14,939 nt of DNA from assembly GCA_049976245.1 (NCBI GenBank), contig JBMFIQ010000049.1, positions 1-14,939 on the forward strand, given 5' to 3'. The notes below the pieces were generated by a model. It saw nothing but the letters and a program-made list of their open reading frames with translations. It was not told the origin of the DNA and searched no databases. Both the position numbers and the translations under genes were made by a program. Origin of the DNA: Microbacter sp049976245. GTDB lineage: Bacteria; Bacteroidota; Bacteroidia; Bacteroidales; Paludibacteraceae. Of the stretch, positions 1 to 7,812 are shown piece after piece (within the stretch, counting starts at the first letter, position 1; every line of letters begins with the position of its first letter).

Positions 1-1293
1 GACTTGAATCAATATCCTTTGATTTACGGAAACTTTGAAGGAGTCAAAACATATCGTTGTCAATCTCCTATTTCTGCTTCTCATGCTTCCAATATTGCTA
101 TCACCGGCAATGGTGTTTTTGATGGATCAGGTCAGGCTTGGCGTCCATTGAAGAAAAGCAAAGCTCCGCTTTCGGTGTGGGAGCAGCAAGTGGGTTCGGG
201 AGGAGTGCTGGATGAATCGAAAAAGACTTGGTGGCCAAGTGAAGGCGCTTTACGAGGCAGTCAAATGACTACGGATCAGAATGTGCCGGATGTCTCCGAT
301 CTGAAAACATGGAAATCTATCAAAGATTATCTCCGGCCGGTAATGATTGAATTTGACTCTTGTCAACATGTCTTGCTGGAAGGAATAACCGTTCAAAATT
401 CTCCTGCTTGGACCATCCATCCGTTGATGTGTCAGGATGTTTTGTTGAACGGATTGACCGTGAGAAATCCCGAGTATGGTCAAAATACCGACGGCATTGA
501 TATTGAGTCATCCAAAAACGTCGTTTTGGTCAATAGTTCGTTCAGTGTGGGCGATGACGGCATTTGTGTGAAATCGGGGAAAAACGAAGTAGGCCGTTTA
601 CGTGACATTCCAACCGAAAATCTTCTGGTTGAAAATTGCACTGTGTATCATGCTCACGGTGGTTTTGTCATTGGCAGTGAAATGTCGGGCGGTGTACGCA
701 ACGTCAAAGTGAGCCATTGTAACTTTATTGGCACGGATGCCGGTCTTCGATTCAAAAGCACACGAGGACGAGGCGGCGTGGTGAAAGACATTTACATATC
801 GGATATCAACATGTCCGACATTCAGACGGATGCCATTCTTTTTGATATGTTTTACGGAGGCAAGCCAACCAATAAAGAAGTTAAAGCCGATGAGACGACG
901 CCGGTTTTTCATGACATTGTGATGCAAAACATCGTTTGCAAAGGAGCAAAGAGGGCATTGTTTTTCAATGGGTTGCCTGAAATGTATTTGAGAAACATTT
1001 CATTAACCAATGCTCAATTTACGGCCGATGAAGGTGGCGTTTTAAGCAATTGCAGCAACGTGACCATGACAAACATTTCGATTACGACCTCTTCAAAACC
1101 TGCATTGGAGTTGGAAAATTCACAATACATCATGTTCGATCATTTCATTTTCCCCGGTAACGATCATCCTGTCATTTCGCTCAGAGGAACTGATTGTCAA
1201 TACATTCAGATTTTGCATTCGCCACAAATTTCTTATTCCAATATCACATGGAGCGATCATGCCACCAAAGATGCCATTGAAGTAAGGCCTTGA
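1..1293 (+). CDS. Glycoside hydrolase family 28 (polygalacturonase), 5' end cut off by window
   Basis: The reading frame is open from the first base, so the gene begins upstream and at least the signal peptide and the first coil turns are missing; the TTG at 4 is not a convincing start. The 430 visible residues carry the GH28 signatures in order: NTDGID (about residue 161), the catalytic pair in GDDGICVKSGK (about 183), HGGFVIGSEMSGG (about 219) and RFKSTRGRGG (about 249). These place the three catalytic Asp, the active-site His and the substrate-binding R-x-K. The rest is the repetitive 'N-V/I-x-V' pattern of a right-handed parallel beta-helix. GH28 enzymes hydrolyse alpha-1,4-galacturonosyl bonds of pectin; Bacteroidota members of this form are usually periplasmic exo-acting enzymes. 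The GH43 gene follows after 19 bases, so the pair is likely co-transcribed in a pectin-type utilisation locus. The exact substrate cannot be read from the sequence. Confidence 0.93.
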   Translation, partial: DLNQYPLIYGNFEGVKTYRCQSPISASHASNIAITGNGVFDGSGQAWRPLKKSKAPLSVWEQQVGSGGVLDESKKTWWPSEGALRGSQMTTDQNVPDVSDLKTWKSIKDYLRPVMIEFDSCQHVLLEGITVQNSPAWTIHPLMCQDVLLNGLTVRNPEYGQNTDGIDIESSKNVVLVNSSFSVGDDGICVKSGKNEVGRLRDIPTENLLVENCTVYHAHGGFVIGSEMSGGVRNVKVSHCNFIGTDAGLRFKSTRGRGGVVKDIYISDINMSDIQTDAILFDMFYGGKPTNKEVKADETTPVFHDIVMQNIVCKGAKRALFFNGLPEMYLRNISLTNAQFTADEGGVLSNCSNVTMTNISITTSSKPALELENSQYIMFDHFIFPGNDHPVISLRGTDCQYIQILHSPQISYSNITWSDHATKDAIEVRP

Positions 1294-1312
1294 TGTTACA
1301 CACACAAAACAT

Positions 1313-2995
1313 ATGAAGCGTTTGTTCATCGATTATTTTATGCCCAAAGGAATATTTTTTCTTCTGCTGATTTGTTTTTGTTGGTCTGGTTTTCTGTTTG
1401 CAACACGGCCTGTGTCTCAAGTTTGGGTACCTGATTTGGGGAACGGCTACTATAAAAATCCTGTCATATATGCCGATTACTCCGATCCCGATGTTTGTCG
1501 TGTGGGCGATGATTATTATTTGGTTTCATCCAGTTTTGATGCCGTTCCGGGATTGCCGATCCTGCATTCCAATGATTTGGTGAACTGGACCATCATGGGT
1601 CATGCGTTGATGAGGCAACCTCCGTATGACCATTTTGCCAAAACGCAACATGGAGGTGGCGTTTGGGCACCGGCTATTAGATATCACAACGGCATGTTTT
1701 ACATTTATTATCCCGATCCCGATTTTGGTATTTACATGGTCAAAGCCAAAGATCCAGCCGGTTCGTGGAGTACGCCCGTTCTTGTTATGGAGGGAAAGGG
1801 TTTGGAAGATCCTTGTCCTTTGTGGGATAGTGACGGTAAAGTTTATCTTGTGCATGCTTATGCCGGCAGTAGAGCGGGCATTCGAAGCATCTTGGTGATG
1901 AATCAAATGAATGAGGCAGGAACAAAAGTGGTGAATGAAGGAGTGATTGTGTATGATGGTCACGGAGTTGACGAAGGTATTGAAGGTCCAAAACTTTACA
2001 AACGAAACGGTTATTATTACATCTTTGCTCCGGCTGGAGGTTTTGACCATGGCTGGCAAGTCGTGCTTCGATCTCGAAATATTTACGGCCCTTATGAGCG
2101 ACGCGTTGTAATGAATCAAGGAAAATCCGACATTGCGGCTCCACATCAAGGTGGTTGGGTGGAAACGCAAACCGGCGAGTCATGGTTTTTGCATTTTGCG
2201 CAACCTACCGTTTATGGTCGTTTAGTCTATTTGGAACCCATGCATTGGATCAATGATTGGCCAATCATTGGGAAAGATCAGGGCAATGGCATTGGAGAGC
2301 CGGTGGATCAATATTGGATGCCTAATGTGGGTAAAAAGTATCCGATAGCAACGCCCCAAACATCGGATGATTTCAACAATAGCACACTCGGCTTGCAATG
2401 GCAATGGCAGGCTAATCCTCAAGTAACGTGGTTTTTCCCGTTTCAAAATCAGAAATGTCTTCGACTGTATGCACAAATGCTGCCTCCAGATTTTAAAAAT
2501 TATTGGGATGTACCAAATATTTTGATGCAAAAGTTTCCTGCTCCCGAATTTACGGTCACAGCTAAAGTGACTTTTCATCCTTCCATGATGGATGATAAAG
2601 CCGGGTTGATCGTAATGGGCATGGATTATGCCGATTTGGCTGTTGAAAATGGAACTCAAGGCATTTTGTTGACACAAAACAGCTGTCACGATGCCGAAAA
2701 AGGCGCTCCGGAAACGGTGAATGCCTCAACGCTTCTCCATTCGTCCACGTTGTGGTTGAGGGTTGCGGTAAGTCAAATGATGCCGAAAGCAACCGACGTA
2801 GCCAAGCCCAAAGTTGTTTGTCAGTTTAGTTACAGCCTCGACGGCCGTCAATTTGTGCCTTTTGGTCCTTTGTTTCCTGCTCGTGAAGGGCGTTGGATTG
2901 GTGCCAAAGTGGGCCTTTTTTGTACCCGTTCGCAATGGAGCAATGATGCTGGATTTCTTGACATCAACGATTTTTTGGTGGAGCAGTCATTTTAG
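1313..2995 (+). CDS. Glycoside hydrolase family 43 with C-terminal beta-sandwich domain
   Basis: A 560-residue exported glycosidase. Residues 1-30 form a signal peptide (positive start, then FFLLLICFCWSGFLFA); an ATG at codon 10 (1340) would give an equally good signal. The five-bladed propeller spans about 45-340. The GH43 catalytic triad is visible: Asp58 in YSDPDV (base), Asp166 in GLEDPCPLW (pKa modulator) and Glu224 in EGPKLYKRNGYYY (acid). Residues about 345-560 look like the concanavalin-like C-terminal domain of beta-xylosidases (starts SDDFNNSTLGLQWQW). Family members cleave beta-xylosides or alpha-L-arabinofuranosides. Linked to the GH28 gene by 19 bases, it probably trims side chains of pectin or arabinoxylan-decorated pectin. 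Xylosidase and arabinofuranosidase cannot be told apart here. The stop is followed by a T run, but I see no good stem before it. Confidence 0.93.
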   Translation: MKRLFIDYFMPKGIFFLLLICFCWSGFLFATRPVSQVWVPDLGNGYYKNPVIYADYSDPDVCRVGDDYYLVSSSFDAVPGLPILHSNDLVNWTIMGHALMRQPPYDHFAKTQHGGGVWAPAIRYHNGMFYIYYPDPDFGIYMVKAKDPAGSWSTPVLVMEGKGLEDPCPLWDSDGKVYLVHAYAGSRAGIRSILVMNQMNEAGTKVVNEGVIVYDGHGVDEGIEGPKLYKRNGYYYIFAPAGGFDHGWQVVLRSRNIYGPYERRVVMNQGKSDIAAPHQGGWVETQTGESWFLHFAQPTVYGRLVYLEPMHWINDWPIIGKDQGNGIGEPVDQYWMPNVGKKYPIATPQTSDDFNNSTLGLQWQWQANPQVTWFFPFQNQKCLRLYAQMLPPDFKNYWDVPNILMQKFPAPEFTVTAKVTFHPSMMDDKAGLIVMGMDYADLAVENGTQGILLTQNSCHDAEKGAPETVNASTLLHSSTLWLRVAVSQMMPKATDVAKPKVVCQFSYSLDGRQFVPFGPLFPAREGRWIGAKVGLFCTRSQWSNDAGFLDINDFLVEQSF

Positions 2996-3131
2996 TCGGC
3001 CTTTTTTTGCATTTTTGCGTTGTAATGATCAGTGTGGTTTTGGACGGTCGGGTTTTTCTGATCGATTTTTCCGCCATTTCGTTGAAACAGCTCAATTTTC
3101 AGTCTTTAATAATGTCTTATTCAATGATTCG

Positions 3132-3689
3132 ATGACTTTTACTGCCATTGATTTTGAAACGGCTTATGCTCAATTCCCGTGCGAAATCGGCATTTGCCAA
3201 GTGGAAAACGGTATTATTCAATCCACCCGTTCGTGGCTCATTAAGCCGGCTTGTTTCCCTTATATGAATCGGTGGAATTTTAAAACACACGGCATCAGTT
3301 CGGAGATGTTGAAGGATGAACTGTCATTTGGCGAATTGTGGAGCACCTTGAAACCTTTGTTGGATGACACGTTGTTGGTGGCGCACAATGCTTCATTCGA
3401 TATGGGTGTTTTACGCAGTTCTCTGAAATGGTATGATTTGGCTATGCCTCACAGCGAATATGTTTGCAGTGTCTCGCTTTCCCGACGTGTTTGGAAAGGA
3501 TTGACATCATACAGTTTGAACAATTTATGCGATCTTCACGACATTCATTTTCATCATCATCGTGCAGGCTCCGATGCTGAGGCTTGTGCCCGCTTGGTGT
3601 TGAAGATGAATGAATCCGTTGCGGCTGATTCCATGGAAGACCTCATTCGGGCTGTTCAACTGATTCCGCATGTTTTATCGGCTGATTAA
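3132..3689 (+). CDS. DEDDh-type 3'-5' exonuclease (DnaQ/RNase T fold)
   Basis: A 185-residue single-domain exonuclease. All DEDDh residues are present: Asp7 and Glu9 in AIDFETA (Exo I), Asp90 in VAHNASFDMGVL (Exo II), His143 and Asp148 in HHRAGSDAEACA (Exo III). It is close to the stand-alone epsilon-like exonucleases of Bacteroidota, which remove 3' nucleotides from DNA or RNA; the specific substrate is unknown. The open frame runs back to 2814, but that part lies inside the GH43 gene and has no exonuclease character, so the ATG at 3132, six codons before Asp7, is taken as the start. About 136 bases separate it from the GH43 stop. It is convergent with the cytidylate kinase-like gene and the two stop codons share the bases TTAA at 3686-3689. 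Confidence 0.9.
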   Translation: MTFTAIDFETAYAQFPCEIGICQVENGIIQSTRSWLIKPACFPYMNRWNFKTHGISSEMLKDELSFGELWSTLKPLLDDTLLVAHNASFDMGVLRSSLKWYDLAMPHSEYVCSVSLSRRVWKGLTSYSLNNLCDLHDIHFHHHRAGSDAEACARLVLKMNESVAADSMEDLIRAVQLIPHVLSAD

Positions 3690-4339
3690 TCTTTTTTTGA
3701 TGCAGGATTTGCATTGGTTTTGAGGCGGATGTATTGTAAAATCAACTCAATACTTCGATCAAAACCAAGCGCTCCTGTGTCGATGGTCAAATGATAGTTT
3801 CGAGCGTCGGTCCATTTTTTTCCGGTGAATGTTTGAATGTATTGTCCCCGTTCTTTGTCGCTTTGCAGGATCATTTCTCTGGCCTGATCGGCTGAAACAC
3901 CATAAACTTCTTGAATTCTTTGTTGTCTCGACAAGAGATCGCTGTGTAAATAAATACTAATTCTGTTGGGCATCTCCCGGAGTACATGAAACCCGCATCG
4001 CCCGATGATGACAGATGGATGTTCTTTTGCCACATGTTGAATCACCGTTGTCTCGGCGTTGAACAACTCTTCTGAAGTGGGTTCAACCTTGTCGGTAGGA
4101 ATGAATTTTTCGGATGAAAAGGCGCTGAACTTTAGAAACGATTTCCATATTGATTCAATGCGTTCATCTCGATGGGCGAGATATTCTTCCGTCAGCGAAT
4201 ACTTTTCGGCAACTTTCTGGATGATCTCATTGTCAGCATAGTAAAGGTTGAGTTTTTGAGAAAGCGCTTGTCCAATGTAAGCGCCGCCACTACCTAACTG
4301 ACGGCTGATGGTGATGACTAAATGGGTGGTATTTTTCAT
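3686..4339 (-). CDS. Cytidylate kinase-like family protein
   Basis: A 217-residue P-loop protein. The N-terminus has ISRQLGSGGAYIGQ (about residues 11-24), the degenerate Walker A of the cytidylate-kinase-like family, followed by KLNLYYADNEII, as in bacterial CMP kinases ('YLDTGAMYR' region). Further on are VIIGRCGFHVL (about 110-120) and a lid-like stretch with RQQRIQEVYGVS and KERGQYIQ. The C-terminus has the family's YHLTIDTGALGFD. Members are common in Bacteroidota and Firmicutes next to unrelated genes; most are uncharacterised and should not be equated with Cmk, which phosphorylates CMP/dCMP. The lysine and arginine pattern of the lid suggests nucleotide phosphoryl transfer is kept. The gene reads toward the exonuclease gene, with which it shares a TTAA at the stops. 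No clear TAnnTTTG promoter was found in the sequence before its start. Confidence 0.85.
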   Translation of the reverse strand: MKNTTHLVITISRQLGSGGAYIGQALSQKLNLYYADNEIIQKVAEKYSLTEEYLAHRDERIESIWKSFLKFSAFSSEKFIPTDKVEPTSEELFNAETTVIQHVAKEHPSVIIGRCGFHVLREMPNRISIYLHSDLLSRQQRIQEVYGVSADQAREMILQSDKERGQYIQTFTGKKWTDARNYHLTIDTGALGFDRSIELILQYIRLKTNANPASKKD

Positions 4340-4453
4340 TTGTTGTATGGTTTTGAAGGTTCAAATTTCTGCATTCATCAACAAAGTTGTCAAACAATAG
4401 GCTGTTTTATTGATTTATTTGACCATGAAATGAGCTTTTCCAATATGGTTGAC

Positions 4454-4550
4454 ATGAATCGAGCTACAAGAAGAGCTTGTGCTCAGGCATATGACGATTT
4501 GGCGAGTTTCATACGACCTTAGCATAAAAAATAAAAATAGACCTATGAAA
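4454..4550 (+). repeat. Dispersed repeat, copy 1
   Basis: About 97 bases matching 14789-14886 at roughly 80% identity (13 differences in the first 69 bases, then a nearly identical tail). It begins ATGAATCGAGC, includes a short hairpin GAGC-TTGT-GCTC, the shared block GATTTGGCGAGTT, and ends with the tail TAAAAATAGACCTATGAAA. The first 69 bases can be read as a 22-residue peptide in both copies, but the differences do not favour third codon positions, so coding constraint is doubtful. A shortened copy lies at 12332-12378. All three have the same orientation. Function unknown. Confidence 0.75.
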
Positions 4551-4722
4551 AACTAAACTGATTGCCGCATCTTGAATTAAAAATTCATTCAAAGTTCGAT
4601 CTTTTTAAGTAATTGTTGTAATGAATAAAACATAAAAGAAGTTAATGCAAGATGCTATGGTTATCTCCGTCATGTTGATTTGGGAATTTCTTGTTCTGAA
4701 AAGTTGTTTTGCCGTTGCGCCG

Positions 4723-4753
4723 TTGGATTGATTCTATAAAATTCTTATCTTTG
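4723..4753 (+). promoter_or_regulatory. Promoter of tRNA-Arg
   Basis: TATCTTTG at 4746-4753 fits the Bacteroidota -7 box TAnnTTTG exactly. A TTGG at 4723-4726, 19 bases upstream, can serve as the -33 element. The box ends 14 bases before the mature tRNA, as expected for a tRNA promoter. Confidence 0.7.
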
Positions 4754-4767
4754 TTAACGAAAAATTT

Positions 4768-4839
4768 GGTCTTATAGTTCAATGGATAGAACGGAAGTTT
4801 CCTAAACTTCAAATCCGGGTTCGATTCCCGGTGGGACTA
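4768..4839 (+). tRNA. tRNA-Arg (anticodon CCT)
   Basis: A complete 72-base cloverleaf. Acceptor GGTCTTA (4768-4774) pairs with TGGGACT (4832-4838), with three G-U pairs, followed by discriminator A4839. The D stem is GTTC/GAAC (4777-4780, 4789-4792). The anticodon stem GAAGT/ACTTC encloses the loop TTCCTAA, so the anticodon is CCT at 4801-4803 and reads AGG. The T arm is CCGGG-TTCGATT-CCCGG. The 3' CCA is not encoded. No duplicated tRNA 3' end, which would mark an integrated element, was noticed in the window. Confidence 0.95.
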
Positions 4840-4906
4840 CTTTGTTTTGATGCTTGCCTTTTATTTCTCTTCCAAACCGAAAGCGTTCATCCTCCGCAAA
4901 AATCAC

Positions 4907-4914
4907 TATATTTG
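4907..4914 (+). promoter_or_regulatory. -7 box of the cutC promoter
   Basis: TATATTTG matches TAnnTTTG and lies 27 bases before the chosen cutC ATG, giving a short leader of about 20 bases. It also supports starting the gene at 4942 and not further upstream. No clear -33 element is visible. Confidence 0.6.
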
Positions 4915-4941
4915 CCGCGTGTAACTTATCTTCAAAGAGCC

Positions 4942-5679
4942 ATGACGCTTGTTGAAATTGCTTCTTTTACTCCCGAGTCGGCTTTGCTGGCTTATCAGGC
5001 GGGCGCTGACCGCATCGAACTGTGTTCAGGCTATGCCGAAGGCGGACTTTCTCCTTCCATTGGCAGCGTTGCTTTTGTGCGGGAACATCTCAACATTCCT
5101 ATTCACGTGATGGTGCGTCCCCGTGTCGGCGATTTTGTCTATCACCACAATGAGTTACAGGCAATGGAGAAAGAGATTCTGTTTTACAAGCAATCAGGCG
5201 TAAACGGTGTTGTGCTGGGAATACTTACTGAACAAGGAGAAATCAACATCGAAGCCGTCAAGCGATTGGTCAATGCGGCTCGCCCCATGTCGGTCACTTT
5301 TCATCGGGCATTCGACCAATGCGTTGATCCATTACGGGCATTGGATCATTTAATCAGTTGCGGAGTAGATCGCGTTCTCACATCGGGGGGTAAATCATCC
5401 GTTCCCGAAGGATTGGATATGCTCAAACAACTGATTGCACATGCCGGAAGCGCGCTGACCATTCTTCCAGGTGGTGGCATTTCAGCCGGCAATGTACAGC
5501 AGATTATCACACAACTTGGCGTAAAAGAGATTCATCTTTCAGGCAAAACATGGGTGCAAAGTCCGATGAGCCATTCGACTTCCACCGTTTCCCTCTGTTC
5601 ATCCGGCGAAGTGTACGATTTTCAATGGTACGAATGCGATGCTTCTCAAATTCAGGCTATAAAAAACATGTGCTTATAA
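4942..5679 (+). CDS. cutC: Copper homeostasis protein CutC family
   Basis: A 245-residue TIM-barrel protein with the CutC landmarks: VEIASFTPESALLAYQAGA at the N-terminus, RIELCSGYAEGGLSPS (about residues 28-43), MVRPRVGDFVY (about 62-72), TFHRAFD (about 120), DRVLTSGG (about 145) and ILPGGGI (about 175). The length matches the family (about 245-250). The frame is open back to 4831 but would run into the tRNA; the ATG at 4942 gives the family's usual N-terminus and follows a promoter box. CutC has been linked to copper tolerance and cytoplasmic Cu(I) handling in E. coli and enterococci, but the molecular role is still disputed. The DsrE-family gene begins 5-14 bases after the stop, so the two are likely one operon. 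Confidence 0.93.
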   Translation: MTLVEIASFTPESALLAYQAGADRIELCSGYAEGGLSPSIGSVAFVREHLNIPIHVMVRPRVGDFVYHHNELQAMEKEILFYKQSGVNGVVLGILTEQGEINIEAVKRLVNAARPMSVTFHRAFDQCVDPLRALDHLISCGVDRVLTSGGKSSVPEGLDMLKQLIAHAGSALTILPGGGISAGNVQQIITQLGVKEIHLSGKTWVQSPMSHSTSTVSLCSSGEVYDFQWYECDASQIQAIKNMCL

Positions 5680-5684
5680 ATTAT

Positions 5685-6029
5685 ATGTGTAATATGGAAA
5701 AACTAAACATCCTTTGGACAACCGACAACAAGGAGACTTTCTTCAACATGTTGTCCATGTACGTCATTAACGCCAAGAAGCGGGCTCTGTGGCAGGAAAT
5801 CAACGTCATTATTTGGGGAGCATCATCAAAACTGGCCGGAACTGACACGGAGGTGCAGGCAAAGATAGTAGAAATGATGGCTCAGGGTGTTACCGTTGAA
5901 GCTTGTCTGGCGTGTGCCGAAAATCTTGGAGTATCGGAATCCTTGTCTAAATTAGGCGTGAATCTTCGTTCCATGGGGCAGCCTTTAACCGATTACTTAA
6001 AAGCAGACGAAAAGATATTGACCATTTAG
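5685..6029 (+). CDS. DsrE-family protein
   Basis: A small cytoplasmic protein of 114 residues from ATG 5685, or 111 from ATG 5694; the second start gives the cleaner N-terminus MEKLNILWTTDN. The frame extends upstream inside cutC, but only as overlap. The fold pattern is that of DsrE/DsrF-like proteins: strand (LNILWTT), helix, strand (INVIIWGAS), helix (VQAKIVEMMAQG), then VTVEACLACAENLGVSE and a hydrophobic strand (LGVNLRSMGQ). The Cys-x-x-Cys in ACLACAENLG is typical of the subgroup found beside metal or sulfur genes. DsrE proteins bind sulfur or small ligands through such cysteines, but this subgroup has no settled function. The tight link to cutC suggests a shared role in soft-metal or thiol stress (inference). 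Confidence 0.85.
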   Translation: MCNMEKLNILWTTDNKETFFNMLSMYVINAKKRALWQEINVIIWGASSKLAGTDTEVQAKIVEMMAQGVTVEACLACAENLGVSESLSKLGVNLRSMGQPLTDYLKADEKILTI

Positions 6030-6052
6030 TTACTTAATGTCACAATGATAGC

Positions 6053-6067
6053 CTCACTCCAAGTGAG
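6053..6067 (+). terminator. Possible hairpin after the cutC-DsrE unit
   Basis: CTCACT-CCA-AGTGAG is a perfect 6-bp stem with a 3-base loop, 23 bases after the DsrE-family stop. It is not followed by a T run, so it may be a processing or pausing hairpin and not an intrinsic terminator. Confidence 0.3.
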
Positions 6068-6129
6068 ACTGTCACTAAAACTCCAAAACCACTTATTTAC
6101 CAATCTTCCGAAAACGTTTTTTTCAACTA

Positions 6130-7743
6130 ATGAACACACAACTGCTTTTGGGCGCTGAGGCCATTGCCCTTGCTGCCATCGATGCCGGTATATCGGGCGT
6201 TTATGCTTATCCCGGCACGCCGTCCACTGAAATCACTGAGTATATTCAACAATCTTCTGTTGCAAGGCAAAAAGGCATTCATTCTACTTGGGCTACCAAC
6301 GAAAAGACGGCTTATGAAGCGGCACTCGGGATGTCGTATGCCGGCAAACGCAGCCTTGTATGCATGAAACACGTGGGGTTGAATGTGGCAGCCGATGCCT
6401 TTATCAATTCTGCCATCACGGGGGTTCATGGTGGGTTGGTGGTGGTGTCGGCGGACGATCCATCCATGCACTCGTCGCAAAACGAGCAGGATAGCCGAGT
6501 GTATGGTAAATTTGCTCATTTGCCCGTTATTGAACCGGCCAATCAACAGGAGGCTTACGATGCCGTGCGTTATGCCTTCGATTTGTCGGAAGAGGTGGGT
6601 TTGCCCGTGTTGATGCGCATCACAACGCGTCTTTCACACTCGCGTTCGGTGGTTGCGCCGAGTGCGCCGCGCGCTGAAAATCCATTCAATCCTTCAACCG
6701 ACAAACAAAAATGGATTCTTCTTCCCGTCAATGCCCGCCGAAACTATCAGCATCTGTTGGCATTGCAAAACACCCTGAAGCAAAAATCCGAATTTTCGTT
6801 TTTGAATCGAGTGTTGGAAGGAGAAGGATCCAAAGCGGTGATTGCTTTTGGACTTGGTTTTAACTATGTGATGGAGGTGCGCGAATCGCACGGATTGAAT
6901 TTCCCCGTGCTGAAGATTGGTCAATATCCTTTGCCTGACGGATTGGTTCATTCCTTTACGGCCAAATACGACGAGGTGTTGGTGGTGGAAGAGGGCTATC
7001 CGGTATATGAAGAGTTGTTGAAAGGTTACTTTGGAAACCCGACCTTTAGAGGACGGTTGGACGGAGCATTACCTCGTACCGGTGAACTTTCGCCCGATGC
7101 CTTGTCAAAAGCCTTGGGAATTGTGTCGGACAAGGAACATCCCATTCCCAATGTGGTGGCATCGCGCCCTCCGATGTTGTGTCCAGGCTGTAGTCATCGG
7201 GATGTGTTCGAGGAGTTGAACAGTTCGTTTGAATGGTTCGAAGCCAAACATGTCTTTTCCGATATTGGCTGTTACACGCTGGCGGCATTGCCTCCTTTCA
7301 ACGGGCTCAACACCTGCGTGGATATGGGTGCTTCCATTACTATGGCCAAAGGAGCTGCCGATGCCGGCTTGTTTCCTTCGGTGGCGGTCATCGGCGATTC
7401 CACGTTTACGCATTCGGGCATTACAGGTCTGTTGGATGCCGTGAACGATCATTCGCCCATCACGGTCATCATTTCGGACAACTCCACCACGGCCATGACC
7501 GGTGGACAACCCTCCGCCGGAACAGGTAAACTGTACGACATTTGCAAAGCAGTCGGAGTGGAAGAGGCCCATATTCGCATCATGGTGCCGTTGAAGAAAA
7601 ATAGTGCGGCCAACATTGCCCTTTTGAAAGAAGAGATGGAATATCGAGGCGTGTCGGTGATCATAGCTCAGCGTGAATGCGTGCAAACTGCTTCGAAAAA
7701 ACACAGGGAAGCAGCTAAACAGGCGGAACAAAGCGGCGAATGA
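6130..7743 (+). CDS. iorA: Indolepyruvate:ferredoxin oxidoreductase, alpha subunit, without ferredoxin domain
   Basis: A 537-residue TPP enzyme. The N-terminal pyrimidine-binding domain (about 1-180) includes YAYPGTPSTEI and WATNEKTAYEAALGMSYAG; the middle domain covers about 195-300. The TPP-diphosphate domain (about 345-515) contains CPGCSHRD (Cys351, Cys354), CYTL (Cys381), the metal-binding GDSTF...SDNSTTAMTGGQ (422-460). With IorB it converts indolepyruvate and other aryl pyruvates plus CoA to aryl-acetyl-CoA, CO2 and reduced ferredoxin. Archaeal IorA ends with a two-[4Fe-4S] ferredoxin domain of about 80 residues; here the protein ends just after QRECVQTASKKHREAAK, so that domain is absent, which as far as I recall is also the case in other Bacteroidales. 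Alpha-ketoglutarate or phenylpyruvate as main substrate cannot be excluded, but the TAMTG motif favours IorA. iorB follows after 69 bases. Confidence 0.93.
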   Translation: MNTQLLLGAEAIALAAIDAGISGVYAYPGTPSTEITEYIQQSSVARQKGIHSTWATNEKTAYEAALGMSYAGKRSLVCMKHVGLNVAADAFINSAITGVHGGLVVVSADDPSMHSSQNEQDSRVYGKFAHLPVIEPANQQEAYDAVRYAFDLSEEVGLPVLMRITTRLSHSRSVVAPSAPRAENPFNPSTDKQKWILLPVNARRNYQHLLALQNTLKQKSEFSFLNRVLEGEGSKAVIAFGLGFNYVMEVRESHGLNFPVLKIGQYPLPDGLVHSFTAKYDEVLVVEEGYPVYEELLKGYFGNPTFRGRLDGALPRTGELSPDALSKALGIVSDKEHPIPNVVASRPPMLCPGCSHRDVFEELNSSFEWFEAKHVFSDIGCYTLAALPPFNGLNTCVDMGASITMAKGAADAGLFPSVAVIGDSTFTHSGITGLLDAVNDHSPITVIISDNSTTAMTGGQPSAGTGKLYDICKAVGVEEAHIRIMVPLKKNSAANIALLKEEMEYRGVSVIIAQRECVQTASKKHREAAKQAEQSGE

Positions 7744-7812
7744 GTGGCATGATTCAAGTGCTTATCCATGGAGTTCAAAAGTCATTTCAACCATTAAGAT
7801 CATTACAAACAT

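Larger units (their letters stand above)
4340..4767. other. Gene-poor intergenic stretch with one dispersed repeat
   Basis: This 428-base gap lies between two divergent units. An open frame at 4322-4522 overlaps the cytidylate kinase-like start and has no protein-like composition; its last 23 codons coincide with dispersed repeat copy 1. Beyond the repeat the sequence is AT-rich, with a small inverted repeat TGAAT/ATTCA near 4572-4586, and then the tRNA promoter. I see no other gene here. Confidence 0.6.

Noticed and set aside
1526..2170. 214-codon minus-strand frame
   Set aside because: It is antisense to the clearly real GH43 gene and shows no domain pattern.
2814..3131. N-terminal extension of the exonuclease frame
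   Set aside because: It lies within the GH43 gene in another frame and the exonuclease motif begins only seven codons after ATG 3132.
4322..4522. 66-codon plus-strand frame upstream of the tRNA
   Set aside because: It begins inside the cytidylate kinase-like gene on the other strand, has no domain or plausible start region, and its end is the dispersed repeat.
4768..4839. tRNA-Arg as an integration site of a mobile element
   Set aside because: No integrase gene and no second copy of the tRNA 3' end were seen in the window.
7105..7731. 208-codon minus-strand frame
   Set aside because: It is antisense to iorA and its composition (His, Arg and Cys-rich) is that of a shadow frame.
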